Source: Symsagittifera roscoffensis (lineage: Eukaryota > Xenacoelomorpha > Acoela > Convolutidae). From it: DNA of 64,000 nt. The notes beneath the pieces are model-generated. The model saw nothing but the letters and a program-made list of their open reading frames with translations, had not been told where the DNA came from and made no database searches. The stretch lies in the NCBI RefSeq assembly GCF_963678635.1, contig NC_087065.1, positions 41,417,430 through 41,481,429 on the forward strand, given 5' to 3'. Shown here in pieces: positions 12,096 to 23,066 of the stretch. A program made the translations under genes and the position numbers. Numbering within the stretch: the stretch's first letter is position 1; every line of letters begins with the position of its first letter.

Positions 12096-14149
12096 TTTCT
12101 CGTGTAAATTATCGTCTTGTTAAATATGACCCTGATGGTGTTCAAGTTTTGCTTGATGTACAGAGTCTGGAAAAACTTGAAGTCTTTCTTGAAATTATTT
12201 TTAAACGAGTTCGTTTTTACAAAATTCGGGTCGAGATGTAGTAGTATTACTGTTTTTAACAATGTTTTTAACAACTTGTTAACAATGTACTTTTTTTCAG
12301 AAAATGTTCCTGTGAATTTATAACCTGTTAGAGTTGTCTCAGGAGATTTGGAGTAAGGTTTAGCGACTACCGTTGTTGATTCAAAATATTAAGGTTGATA
12401 TTCACATTGTGTTACCTTGTTAATTGCATATTTATGTAGTGTTTCCTTTGTCGGTGATATTCATAATCATAATGTGCTCAAAGAGAAAATATTTTTGTCG
12501 AGAAAACTATTAAAAGATACACGTGTACGAGAGCCTTAAAAATATTATAAATTTTGATATAACTTATGGTTTTTTTAGTACTTTTGTCGTATTTATATTT
12601 AAGTTCAATTGTGATAATTGGAGGGACTAAGGATTGAGCACTGACGTCTGGTTGTGATAATGGTAATATATGTTGTACTAAAAATTTAATTTTGCCGTTA
12701 TTTCAAACTTGAGAGTTAGGTTTTGCTGTAAAAGTCTCTGAATAATGTGTTCTTGAATGTCTTTGTGAATATCGTGACTGTATTGTAGTCTGTTTACTGT
12801 CCAGTTATGGAGTCGACTTCTATCAAGGAGATAGCCAAAAACTGGAGGGGATGCTATGAAGTCTGAGTGTTTCGTTTTTGTTTTTCTGATTCTTGTTTTT
12901 GTTTATGGGATGACTGGGGAGTTTTGGGAGATAGAGCGCCTTAAGGCTAAGCAATCAGGTTGAATTTTGTCTTTATGCTAATTTAACAATTTTTTTTTGG
13001 TGGTATTTGGGGTATAAATTGAGACAATATTGTTGATTTTTTTTATTGATTGATAGAAGAAGGTTGTAACTTTTATGCGATATTTTTTAAGTTGTCAAAT
13101 ATAAGGGTAGTGCTTGTTTTTGACCTGGAGGTTTTTGAGTTAGAGTTATAGATCTAATTCAAGTTAAAGATGAGTCGTCTAATATTAGCGGTTTTGAACA
13201 TTTAGTGAGATGATATCAAGTTGGTTTTGAACTAATTTAGTTCTGAAAAAGAAATTGAAAATATGTCTCACGATTTTTGTAATTAAATGATTTTAAAAAA
13301 GTTTTTTTAAATCAAAAATATGTTGATGTTGTTGAATAATCAGAGGGCTGCTGGAATTCTGATTTCTGGAAAACTTTAGGTTGTGGAACAAAATTTTTCT
13401 AAACTATTCTCGGGTAGTTTCTAAGTCGAGATGATTGGCGTTGTTGTGATTTTTGCTTTATTTTCGGGTACCAGAAGTTTTTCCTGCAGCTTGCGATTAA
13501 ATCTTTGTTCTTGAACTATCTGAATCGGAGATTTCGCTGATGTTTTGCTTGCAAATGGTTGGATTAGCTGGATAATTTTTGCTGATTATTTTTTTCTGTT
13601 TCGTCAACAATCTATAGTCTTGTAAAGGAATATATTTGTTTTTACTTCATGAAGAGCAAAATGTTTCGGATAGTATGGTAAGAGGTTCCTTCTATGTTGT
13701 ACTATTACTTTAATGTGATCTATCAGCTTATATGTAAATTGTGTACGTTTTCCTTAATCTGATTTTTTTTAAATTTGGTTGTAGCTTTTTTGAAGTTCTT
13801 TTTTGCATTGTAAATTTTGAAACTAAAATAAATGTTCCTATGTTCACTAAAATAAAAGTTGTAACTTTTTTGAGATTGAGAATTTTGTTTTTAACAGTTT
13901 CTTTGCGGTCTGTTGATAGATTTTATTGGGTATTTTATCTGTTTAAAATCCATTCTGCGTGGGTTCCAGTGGCCATTGTTAAAGTTTCTGGATGGTGGAA
14001 ATGATCTTTCTCATGAGTGTGAAGTGGTAGAATGTAACAAACCTTTAGTTGGTTGACAATAGCCTTATGCGTTTTTTTGAGGAGTTGGCTTTGAATGCTA
14101 TGGGTTTGTGTAATTTTTGGTTTTAAAAGTGATGTACCAAAAGTTCAGA

Positions 14150-14700
14150 AGATGATAAACCAATTTTTGTTGAGATCTGATAATTATATGCTACTAGGAT
14201 TTTTTTCTTAAATCTGTTGACCATTCGATTTTTGCTTGTTTCCAATCATTATACATCAAGGGTTTTCTTTTAGGGAGCAGTTTATGCCTTCGACTAGTCC
14301 AGTTATCTATGGCGCACCTGATGTTCCATGTTTGTAACTGATTTTATAAAGATGACATGACTTCTGACTTCTGTTCCAATATCTGTGACAAGGATTTCAA
14401 GTAGTCCATTTTTTGCTATCAATTGTTCATAAATCGAGGTGTATGCATCTTAAGCGTTGCAATGGGGTACAGAGTTGAGTGGTACAAAGTGCGTGAATGA
14501 ACGTTATCTGGGACTTTCCTTCTGTGGAGGGGATATAGGGCCTTTTGTATCGAATGAGATTCTTAAGTCAAAATACAATTTTTGTCTTTTAAAGTCCTGT
14601 TTTCGGGGAAAGGGTTTGTTTAACTCGCATGGAATAGAGTCATTGCAAAATACTTTTATACAAACCGGTGCGTTTGGAATATGAAAATTCGAGTGAGTTT
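14150..14700 (-). pseudogene. Element A integrase core, copy 2
   Basis: The - strand reads ILVTDIGTEV at 14369-14386 (second catalytic Asp of a DDE integrase; the usual GTEF is GTEV). The YNYQISTKIGLSS segment lies at 14160-14191. An upstream segment FDTKGPISPPQKES fits the proline-rich run that precedes the core in Gypsy integrases. At least two stops and frame changes break it. It follows RNase H in the expected pol order. Confidence 0.65.
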
Positions 14701-14845
14701 CGAATATATTTTTTCTGATCCTACTTGTCCATTTTCATTCAATGAATGTGATATGTAAAATGCGATAAACACTAAACTTAGTGGTCAGCAGGATAGTTCA
14801 ATTTCTGCGTATTGGTATTCCAAGTTGTCTGTATTTTCCTTGATT

Positions 14846-15417
14846 CTAGTTTTGATAAATTTTGGGAAATATCGGAGAAATGTATTGTTTCCTAATTTTG
14901 TGAAATCGGCTTATTGGGTTTTGTTTTGTATTAGATTTGAGTTGTCTTAAAACAGATTGTTTGGACAAAATTTTGATATTTTCGTAGTAAATGAAAAGGT
15001 AATTTTTCTGTGCTAAGGAGAAAAAAAATACGAAGTTCGTTCTTTGACAGTGGTATTTTATTGAAAGGATCTTGTAATTCAAATTACAATTCAATCAAAA
15101 TTAATTGATTCGGGAGGGCCTAACAAATTTATTGTATCCCTTAAATCTCGTTTTTCTGCTAGTAGAGATGATTTTTTTTGCCGTGGTTGTTTTTGATGTG
15201 TTTTTAATTGTATGTAATTTTTCATTCATGATGAGTATGGTATAGGTTCAAATGCGTCTTTACCTAATGAATCGATTTCATAGCGGTTGTTTTGGCAATC
15301 TAGATAGTGTGGAAAATGTTCTGAAATATTTATTTGTTTAGTATAGGAGTCAATTTTGACTGCGTATTTACATTGTATATGTTGTGAAGTTCCGTCTTTT
15401 GCCAGAAAGAATTTCAT
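14846..15417 (-). pseudogene. Element A pol linker between RNase H and integrase
   Basis: Two - strand frames (15417-15226, 63 codons; 15094-14846, 82 codons) lie between RNase H and the integrase core. In Ty3/Gypsy pol this interval holds the RNase H tail/tether and the integrase HHCC zinc domain. I cannot identify a clear HHCC set here, so the assignment rests on position. Duplicate frames lie 3369 bases to the left. Confidence 0.4.
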
Positions 15418-15690
15418 GTTTTGTGGTATTTTTATAGTTGTTTCTCGTGTAAATAGTTCGGGTGGTGTATTTTGACTAAAAGTGTCTGTTAAAGCAACTT
15501 TTTACCTGCTGTTCAAATGTAGATCTGTAATTTTCCTCAAAATTGGTTGGAATTTATATACACTGTGGTTAGGATTAGATTTCTGTGTGAAAAGAAAAAT
15601 TTTGGGTTAATGATCTGTAATGAAAATTGTTGGATGTTTTGATCCAAGAAATAAGAATTCTTATTCTGTCAACGTATATATGATGGCTGT

Positions 15691-15906
15691 TCATTCTTTT
15701 ATGAGTGTGATGAGTCTGAGTTCTGCATGTGTAAAACGTCTTGAATTTGCTGATATTAGGTTTATTTTATTGGTGCCTTGGTGTGTTTGTAAAAGATCTA
15801 CGCCAATTCCAAAACTGGAAGCGACGCACTTAGCGTAAAATTGCTGATTTGAGCCTGGAATTAATTTTTTTATTTGCTCTGTGAGAACGTTATAAGTTCC
15901 ATTCAA
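15691..15906 (-). pseudogene. Element A RNase H domain
   Basis: The 71-codon - strand frame contains ASSFGIGVDLLQ, an isoleucine/serine stretch, SANSRRFTHAE and a terminal LIKE. This is the ordered signature of Gypsy RNase H (DAS..GIGAVL.Q, SR.LT.AE, KE), which degrades the RNA strand during reverse transcription. The first catalytic Asp is Val (CVASS instead of .DAS), so the enzyme would be inactive. It directly follows RT remnants on the same strand. Confidence 0.75.
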
Positions 15907-15979
15907 ACTTTTTTCGTTGTCTAAGCATGTTGTAGAATGTTCCGAGATATAGCTTCATTTCAAAAACGTATTTACTTAA

Positions 15980-16560
15980 GAAGCTTAGCTTTCCCAGGAG
16001 TTCTCAGACTTTTTTTTTGATGGTGGTTGAAGTTTTAAAACTGCATTGATATAATCTTTCATGGGTGTTATTGTGGTTCCTTCTATAATATGTCCAATGA
16101 TTTTTATACAAGTGAAAAAATGTGTTTAATCTAAGGCTGCTTCCATGTTTTCTTTAAAAAAAGTTTTGGTGGTTTTTTCCAAAGTTTTGAACATTTCTTG
16201 TTTTGTTTGCGATTGTATGAGAACATAGTCTAAATATGTATTGAAAACTTTACTCATAATTAATGGTTTGAAAATTTTACTCATTATGGCAGAAAGTTCT
16301 GCTGGTCCGGCAGATATGCAGTAAAAAGTCTTTTGAATTCGTTTTGTTGATTTTCAATAACAATTTGTGTCAACAAAGTGATTGCTCATCTAGTGGCATT
16401 TGATTAATTGCCTTATTCATATGTCCGGTGGTATAATAGTGTCCATTAATTTTTGTGAGTCTTACTTGTTTTGGTTTTATGGGCCAACTGCATTTTGATT
16501 CATCAATTAGAAAATTTAAAACTACTTTAAGTTAGTCTCCTTTGGCGAAAAAAAAGACTG
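15980..16560 (-). pseudogene. Element A reverse transcriptase
   Basis: The - strand carries RT landmarks in order: a VVLNFLIDESKCSWPI segment, AGPAELSAIMSKIF, then NTYLDYVLIQSQT. The last is the YxDD active-site box at 16225-16236 with the second Asp changed to Tyr. After it come GHIIEGTTITPMKDY and LQPPSKKK, matching the GH.IS..GI and P.TKKELR region of Gypsy RT. Stops occur between blocks. The polymerase is dead by loss of a metal-binding Asp as well as by frame breaks. Confidence 0.75.
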
Positions 16561-16647
16561 GTTTTATAAGTTTAATTGCTCTGGTATGTTGTTCTTTGTT
16601 TACTGGTGAGATAATTTTGAATTGTTCAAGAATGTCTAGGATTCTGC

Positions 16648-17266
16648 TTACTTTGGCCTGTATGTGTATTGGAACTTTCCTTGCGCGTTGTTTTTTGAAA
16701 ATAGTATCGGGTTTAAGCTGACGTTATAGTGGTGAATGTACTTTCCAACCTCAAGTTTTGATGTATCATAAACCATGGGATTTTTCAAAAACAAATCTGC
16801 TAATTGTTCAAACTCTTGTTGATTAATTTGAGACTGCTGAAAATGAAACATTGTCAAGAAGTGTTGTTGTTGTTCATTTGTGTATTTTGAGATTTGGAAT
16901 GTTTTTTTTTTCAAATAAACGTTTTTTGTGAAATAATCTGTGTTTCTTTTTGAATCTGTTGTAATAATTTTAAAAGATAGTTCTTCATTAACGATTGTTG
17001 ATTGACAAATATCTAATGTCAATCAACATATAGTGCTATTGTAACTGAGTTTGAATTTCAGGGTTTCTTATAGATGAAATTGATTCTCTAAAATGTTCTT
17101 GAATTGGTCTGAATTCAAGATCAGACGTATAAAAATATACAATTTTTGTATATTTCGACTGTTGTTGTTTTAATGAACTTGCTTTGAAAAATTTTATGTA
17201 TGTCTTGTTAGCGGTTTTGAATGTTTCCGTTGTTAATTCATTATAACTACGGTAAAATTTAGACAA
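16648..17266 (-). pseudogene. Element A pol, protease-RT interval
   Basis: Two frames (17266-17036, 76 codons; 17022-16648, 124 codons) link protease and RT. The second contains FEQLADLFLKNPMVYDTSKLEVGK, HYNVSLNP and a terminal TYRPK, typical of the segment before RT in Gypsy pol where the N-terminal RT fingers begin. It is the longest open stretch of element A pol and supports one continuous ancestral pol frame. Confidence 0.55.
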
Positions 17267-17329
17267 AAAATGGGAGTTGCTTATTTAACTTTTAAAAAAA
17301 TGTTAGAAATGTATTACGAAGTATGCTGT

Positions 17330-17700
17330 TTAGGATAATTATGGTTGGGATATAATTTGTAAAAAACGGTTTCCAAACATATTGCATTAAATATCTGATA
17401 CATGGAAAAAAAATTTGAAGGGTTTCAGTAAAAGTTTGTCTTGCTCCATCAATCGAGTGGGCATAAGTTTCAAATTTTTTTTCTATAGTAAATTTGTGCC
17501 TCGTGCAGTGGCTAGTTTACTAGAGGTTTTGGAAAGCAAAAACTTTGGCCGTAGATTGTGGATTTCATTCCTCGTAGCAATATTAATAATAATTGATTCT
17601 GCGCCGGAGTCAATAAACAACTTTTTTCTGGTGGTTGACAAATTTTGTTTTTTGAGCTCTCTAAAAGCAGTGCGCTGTTCAATTTTTTTTTAGTTGATGA
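17330..17700 (-). pseudogene. Element A aspartic protease
   Basis: The - strand reads KKLFIDSGAESIIINIATR with the catalytic DSG at 17603-17611. After a stop it reads FKFFFHVSDI and then GNRFLQIIS, the usual HVSD....LG.DFL end of Gypsy proteases. The enzyme cleaves the Gag-Pol polyprotein. The DSG triad survives, but a stop codon lies between the two halves. It sits between gag and RT in canonical order. Confidence 0.65.
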
Positions 17701-18546
17701 TACTTTATTTGTTGCGTCTTGGTACTTCCTTTTTATATTTGAGTTATTTTATGAGCAGTGTAATTTCTGTTTTCTTGATTGATCTTTACCTCTTGAGATT
17801 CAGAGTTTGAATAATTATTCTGGTAATATTTTGATTCAATTGGTGTTTCGTATTCATATTCTTTTCTAAGCATGTTAGTAAGTAATGTGTTTTTTGTTTC
17901 TTTTTCGTCATCTTTGCTTCCTTATTGTAGATGGTTTTGTTGAAGTTCTGAAGTTTCCGTATTGTCAATACCTGGGGGTCTGTGATTGTTTCATTTGCCG
18001 CTTGTACATGATTCATTTTTTGTTGTTGTCTTGGTGTACTTCTTCTGCCGTTTTGATTTTGTCGATTTGTGTGTTTTCCATTTTTTCGATACGGTGACTG
18101 AGAAAAACTCCTTGATCTGTTTTGAGAGTTGTTGTTTCTGTTTCTAGAATTATCACGGGATCTATTGTTGTAGCTAGTTTTTTGCGGTCTTTTGTTCGAT
18201 GAATTTGAGATCTATTGTTAGAGTAGTTTCTATTATGAATTTTGAAAAATTTTGTTGGCGGTTGCTTAAAAAATTTCTTGAGCGATCATTGGATTAGTTT
18301 CAAATCAGAAGGTTTAAATATGCGCGAATTCTGTTGTTTTTCGTATAATTACTTCTGTTAGATTTTGATCTAGTTTAACTATTTTTTGTACTGATTATTT
18401 TGACTCTTTGATCCATTATATCGGCTGTTAAAAAAATTTTGTGAATTTTGTCGATCTGGTGATCTTTCGCAAAAATTATTAGAATAAGGGGATTGTGATC
18501 TGATTTTTTATAGCTTTTTAGGAGTAGTTTCCTGAGTTATTATCAG

Positions 18547-19450
18547 TTAGAATGTTTTTAATCGGTAAATTTTGGTCTTTTTCATGTATTGGTAGAAAAA
18601 TTTGTTTGGTTCATTGTATTTCGGTGGTCTAATTAAATTATTTTGTAGTTTTTGCTTGCATTCAGCCAAGCTATGTCCATATTTGCGACAATAATGGTTT
18701 GCATTTTTTGAATAATGGTTTGCCTTTAAAGTTTGAGTTTTTAACATAGATGATCAGGATTTGGGTAAACTATTTATCTGAGATGTTGCTGTTTCATCAT
18801 TAATTAAGTTTTGAAGCTTTAAAATTTCTGTTTTCTCATGTTTCATTGTGATTTGAAGACGCTCACCAGGGTTGATGAAAGATGTCCTGCTCTCTTTTTA
18901 TTGCCTTTTTTCTTAATTGTGGTGTTGAGTCATTAGAGTTTCTGTCATTTCCATTTTTTTGTAAACATGTGTAATGAGAGAAGATCTTTTTCAGTGCAAG
19001 AGTTTCGATTCTTAAGGCGAGTTGTTCTATTGCTTCATTCGGAAGCCTAAAACTTTTTGATGTTGTTTATTTTGTTCAGAGTCGAACGTTTCTGAAAATT
19101 CTTGAGTGAATCGTTTCCAATCGGATTAAAATTGTATGCGTAAAACTGTGAACCATTTTTGAGCTGCGCCGTCGGTTGTAGTTTATATCAGTGCTGTGCG
19201 TCTTAAAATCAAATTTTGTTGTAGTGATGTTTTCGAACGTTTTGGGCCTATATTCAAGATAAGGTTATCTGTAACATCGTTTAAGAAGTCTTCTACTCTT
19301 AAAATACTGAGTATTCAGGATCTGTTCCTGTGAATGCTATGAAAGATTTATTAGATGTTATGGATAATCCACCCATAAGGTATGGATTCATTGTGATTTT
19401 TAGTGATTATGCAGCGATTAGTTTTTGTGTAAAATTTGTTGATTGAGTTT
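18547..19450 (-). pseudogene. Element A gag with CCHC knuckle
   Basis: The - strand contains a capsid-like stretch with DFLNDVTDNLILNIGP, TDGAAQKWF (19150-19174), SDWKRFTQEFSETFDSE and NKQHQKVL. This corresponds to the conserved retrotransposon-gag pattern (AAQ.W, F...F). The 66-codon frame 18747-18547 holds NHYCRKYGHSLAEC, a CCHC nucleic-acid-binding knuckle whose first Cys is Asn. Several stops break the frame. Gag would form the particle shell and bind RNA. Confidence 0.65.
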
Positions 19451-20269
19451 TTATATTATATGTTATAACAAATAATGTATTGGGATTTCATTTTTCATGG
19501 ATTCGGGTTGATAACTTTGTGTATTTGAATAATATTGCGATTTTACGTTACTATTAGGTTGCGCCAATTTTTGTCTTTGAGAGATTGTTGTTTTTTTTGT
19601 CTTGGTTGTTGAGAATTCATGTAAGGTTCGAAAACATCTGGTTGAAATTATATCATCTGGTTGAGCTACATCTTTCAGTGATTTTTTCGTTGACTGTTAT
19701 TTTATTGTTGTTGGCTTTGCTCAAATTAATCTTCGTTTTCAGAATAGTATGGTCGATTCATTATGAATTGCTTGTAAACTGGGTTGTTTTTATTTTTTGT
19801 GTTGTATAGAGTGGTCGTACCATTGGATTACTATGTTTATTCTTAGCGAAAAAATCATAGTTGTGGTTTGCAAATGTATTTTCAATTGAGCGTATTTGTT
19901 TGTTAGATGGTCGTTTTTTTACTAATTGGTCTTTTTATTTGATAGTCTATATGTGAATTTTTTGGAACGACTGATGGTTTGAATGTTGATTGTAATGTCG
20001 TTGGTGGGAAAGGAGTTTTTTTTGTGTGGTTTTGTTAGTGTTGGATGAAAAAGAGAGATACTTTTTTGTGTCGTTATAGTTAGTGCTTCAACTACTTCTT
20101 CGCTTCCAAAACGTGATGAGTTTAGTTAGTTTGATGTTTCAAAATTCTGGTACTCTTAGGCGTTTCCTGTGTATTGATAAATGTTGAATTTCAACTATTG
20201 TTGCTTGTCCTTTCTTTAAAAATTGTCTTAATTTTAAGGGTGTGATTTTAAGGGTGTGAATTTTAAGGT

Positions 20270-21046
20270 TAGTTAATTTTTTTTCTATAGTAAAATGGTT
20301 GCAAATGCTGCACCTGAAACATAAATTAGAATGTTAAGCAATAGTACATGAGGACCTTCAGGGTCCCATACATAATCTGCTTCGTCTGCTAAAATTGTTT
20401 CATCGTTTGTTTGTGGTCTAAAATTTTGTTTTTTGGGAAATTAGGTCTACATTGTGTTGAAAATTATCTATATTGAACCATGCTAAGATTTTATGATGGT
20501 CAATTAAATTATTTGTGGCATTTCACTATCGGTGAGAGTTTCACGAATTAAGTCAAGGAATCCTAAAAAAATAGATTTATTTCGCGTCTAGCTATTGCGT
20601 GACGAGATGTTTGTGATGGTGATATATGAAATATTTCTTCCATCCTAATATAGAAAAGTAACTATAATTGATGAAAAAACATTATTTCTGAATTTTTGTT
20701 TGCTTTTTGGGAGCTTTGATCTTGTATATTTTTAATATTTTCTGTTAAAAACTTTTGAGAAATCTTATTTTATATCGTCTGTTTGCATTCGGTGTGGTGG
20801 TTGATTTGAAGGATGTGGAGTTAGAATTTCAATAGTAATTATGCTGTAATATGAAGTGATACTACTGATACCTGATAAGTAGTGATCAAGTATTGGTCTT
20901 TTAATTTTCACTTCAGGAAAATTCTGGTTTGCGTGGACTACTTCCTTTTTGAAATAGATTGTGGCAAAGTTGAACTTGTCCTCTAGTGAGCTCGCTTTGT
21001 GGATTAATGGCAAGAGGAAGGATAGAATCATTCTCGAAACTATCAT
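20270..21046 (-). pseudogene. Membrane-type (env-like?) frames upstream of gag
   Basis: A 93-codon - strand frame starts MIVSRMILSFLLPLIHKASS, which looks like a signal peptide. Downstream on the same strand, after stops, is a hydrophobic run GPHVLLLNILIYVSGAAFATILL-type followed by lysines, which looks like a C-terminal membrane anchor. Signal plus anchor resembles an envelope glycoprotein, but the position, 5' of gag, is wrong for env of the same element. It may be the 3' end of another copy. No family match is claimed. Confidence 0.3.
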
Positions 21047-22775
21047 CGTATTGGATCAGTTTTTGTGCGGAAATAAAGTTAATGTGTAACTTTCAATATG
21101 TCATATTGGTTGAATCCAAATGTAGAGTCTTACAGGTTTGCGAGGAAACAAATTTTTGATTCTACCTATACCTTTTATGGATGATGCTGTTGCGAATTCT
21201 GATTTTGACAAATATCTTTGATTGTCTGCTGTTTTAATTTTGTCACAGATTAAATCTCGAAGGTTTTGAAGTTCTTGTATTGTTGTTAAGTTAGATTCCG
21301 AAACTAAGTTTCGCGTTCTAGAAAATTTTGACTTAGTTTTTTGTTTTTGTTTTGAGATTATTGCCTTCCTTTTCGTTAGTTTTTTATGTGACGTATCCTG
21401 TCTTTTGTTAAAGCGGTATAATCACAAGATCATTTGTTTCTTCTTCAATTGATCAATGATGAAGAATCATTGTTTGTTTGTCTCCTCAGTTCTTTTTTGA
21501 CATAAGTGTTAGAGTGATGGATGCAAAATCCAAGGGTGAGGTTTTCTACTTCCTAAAATGTTTATCCTCACAATTTTTGCGAGGATTCTGTGGAACAGAT
21601 TGTCGTGCATAGATGGGTTGCAGAAAGAGTATATCAGTTCGTTAGAATGATTTTGTACTTTCTTAAGTGGTTAAATTTTAAAAGCTTAATCTTACTTAGG
21701 GTTTCGTTTTGTGATCAAGAGTTGGGGAATAGCAAATCAATCTTCAAGATTCAGGTATAACTAGAACACCAGTAGACCGTTAGATACTCTTTTAAATCCT
21801 ACTACTTTTAAGTTTTGTTTCAAACTGGGTCGGTTCAGAGGGCGGGCTCGAGTGAAGGATGAGTAACCGAAGTTTTTCACTGTTTGTTTTTTTTATAATG
21901 GTTCGTAATTTAAAAATTTCAGTTACTCCTGGGTCATTTGTAAGGATTGTAGACTAAAGCGTTGTTTGAGGTCATTAGACACTAGTATTAAGAGGGGGGA
22001 AGAAAATTGTTGTAACTGATCCAAGGAAAGCCTTGATGATCAAGTTTTTTGGATGATTTTAAATTGAAATTAAGTTAAAGTGTTAAAGATCCAAGGATAG
22101 CCTTGATGATTTGGTTTAAAAAAACTTAGTTTGTGTAAGAGATTTAAATTAAAGTTAAAGACTAAGAAAAAGTTAGAATTTAAGGTTTAAGTGATATTAG
22201 TTTTTGGGAGATTTTGTGCTATATTTTAGTTGAAGAAACAAAAAAGCAGGTTGTAGGATAAAATGAGTCTTTGAGAAGCAAGGAAATTTTTATAATTTTA
22301 TTTACACTAATTCAATTTTTTGTAGTGACTAACTTTGTATTTTTTTTTTCAATTAATTTTAATTTTGAAAAGTTTTCAAGTTACTGCAGATTTTTGGGAT
22401 TAAACGTTTTTTTTTTGTTTTTTTTTAGATCAATCAATTTGGTATTTTATTTTTCAATTTATACATCAATGAGAGATATATATCTTGCAAATGAATCTTA
22501 CTGTTCCAGTAATTTATTTCATATTAGTGAATGAAATGTACCACATTGATATTTTGATAAGTAGCCATTGCAGTTTACGTTTTCATTTCACGGCGTAGAA
22601 GCTTGGTCCGTTATTCGGGTTTTGACCTAGTGCAAGCTTGAACACTCGTTGGTATTGATAAGACTTATTGAGACCTTGAAGTATTTTTTCAGTTCTTCTT
22701 AACATTTTGTGTTATGTGTTTGGATCCTTTTTCTAATTTGAATTTGCTAAATCTAATTTGTTGGAGGTCTGTTCG

Positions 22776-22793
22776 ATACTCTGGGTCGCACCA
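22776..22793 (-). other. Possible primer-binding site
   Basis: The + strand ends CTGGGTCGCACCA, like the 3' end of a tRNA with CCA; read on the - strand it is TGGTGCGACCCAG, the form a retroelement primer site takes. It lies on the 5' side of element A gag on the correct strand but 3.3 kb from it, and I could not find an LTR next to it. Treat as weak. Confidence 0.3.
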
Positions 22794-23040
22794 GTTGAGT
22801 TTAAGTCCGGGGTTGCTCACTCTTTGAGTAATTTCAGATAAAGTACACCGTCTGTTCGTCAGGCTATTTTTTTTCGTTCGGATAGATTTGTGCAACTTCT
22901 TAGTCTAATAGCGATCTTAATCTTACTCTTATATCTCCTAGTCTCAAAAGATCTAGTGTATACTGGTATTTGCGAGGTTAGATATCAAGAACTAATCTGG
23001 AGAAAAGGAACTGTTTGCTAAATTAAATTTGTTCTGTTCT

Positions 23041-23066
23041 GGCTGAAACTATAAATAGTTTCAGCC
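23041..23066. repeat. Perfect 12-bp-arm palindrome
   Basis: GGCTGAAACTAT is followed by AA and then the exact reverse complement of the arm. The 26-base hairpin stands alone in AT-rich DNA at the right edge of element A. It could be a cruciform, a transcription-factor site or a hairpin in an LTR promoter; the centre is TATAAATA-like. Confidence 0.85.

Larger units (their letters stand above)
12106..15464. repeat. 3.36-kb tandem duplication, copy 2
   Basis: This is the second copy of the block at 8737-12095. Its right edge diverges from copy 1 after GGGTG at 15464, and continues into the RNase H region, which is present only once. The intact order of element A is therefore that of copy 2 with its right neighbour; copy 1 is the extra segment in - strand order. 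The DNA content (integrase and unidentified downstream frames) is the same as copy 1. Confidence 0.92.

Noticed and set aside
22760-22793. A tRNA-like stretch ending GTTCGATACTCTGGGTCGCACCA
   Set aside because: The T-arm does not pair properly and no D-arm or anticodon arm can be drawn upstream. A primer-binding site complement is the better reading.
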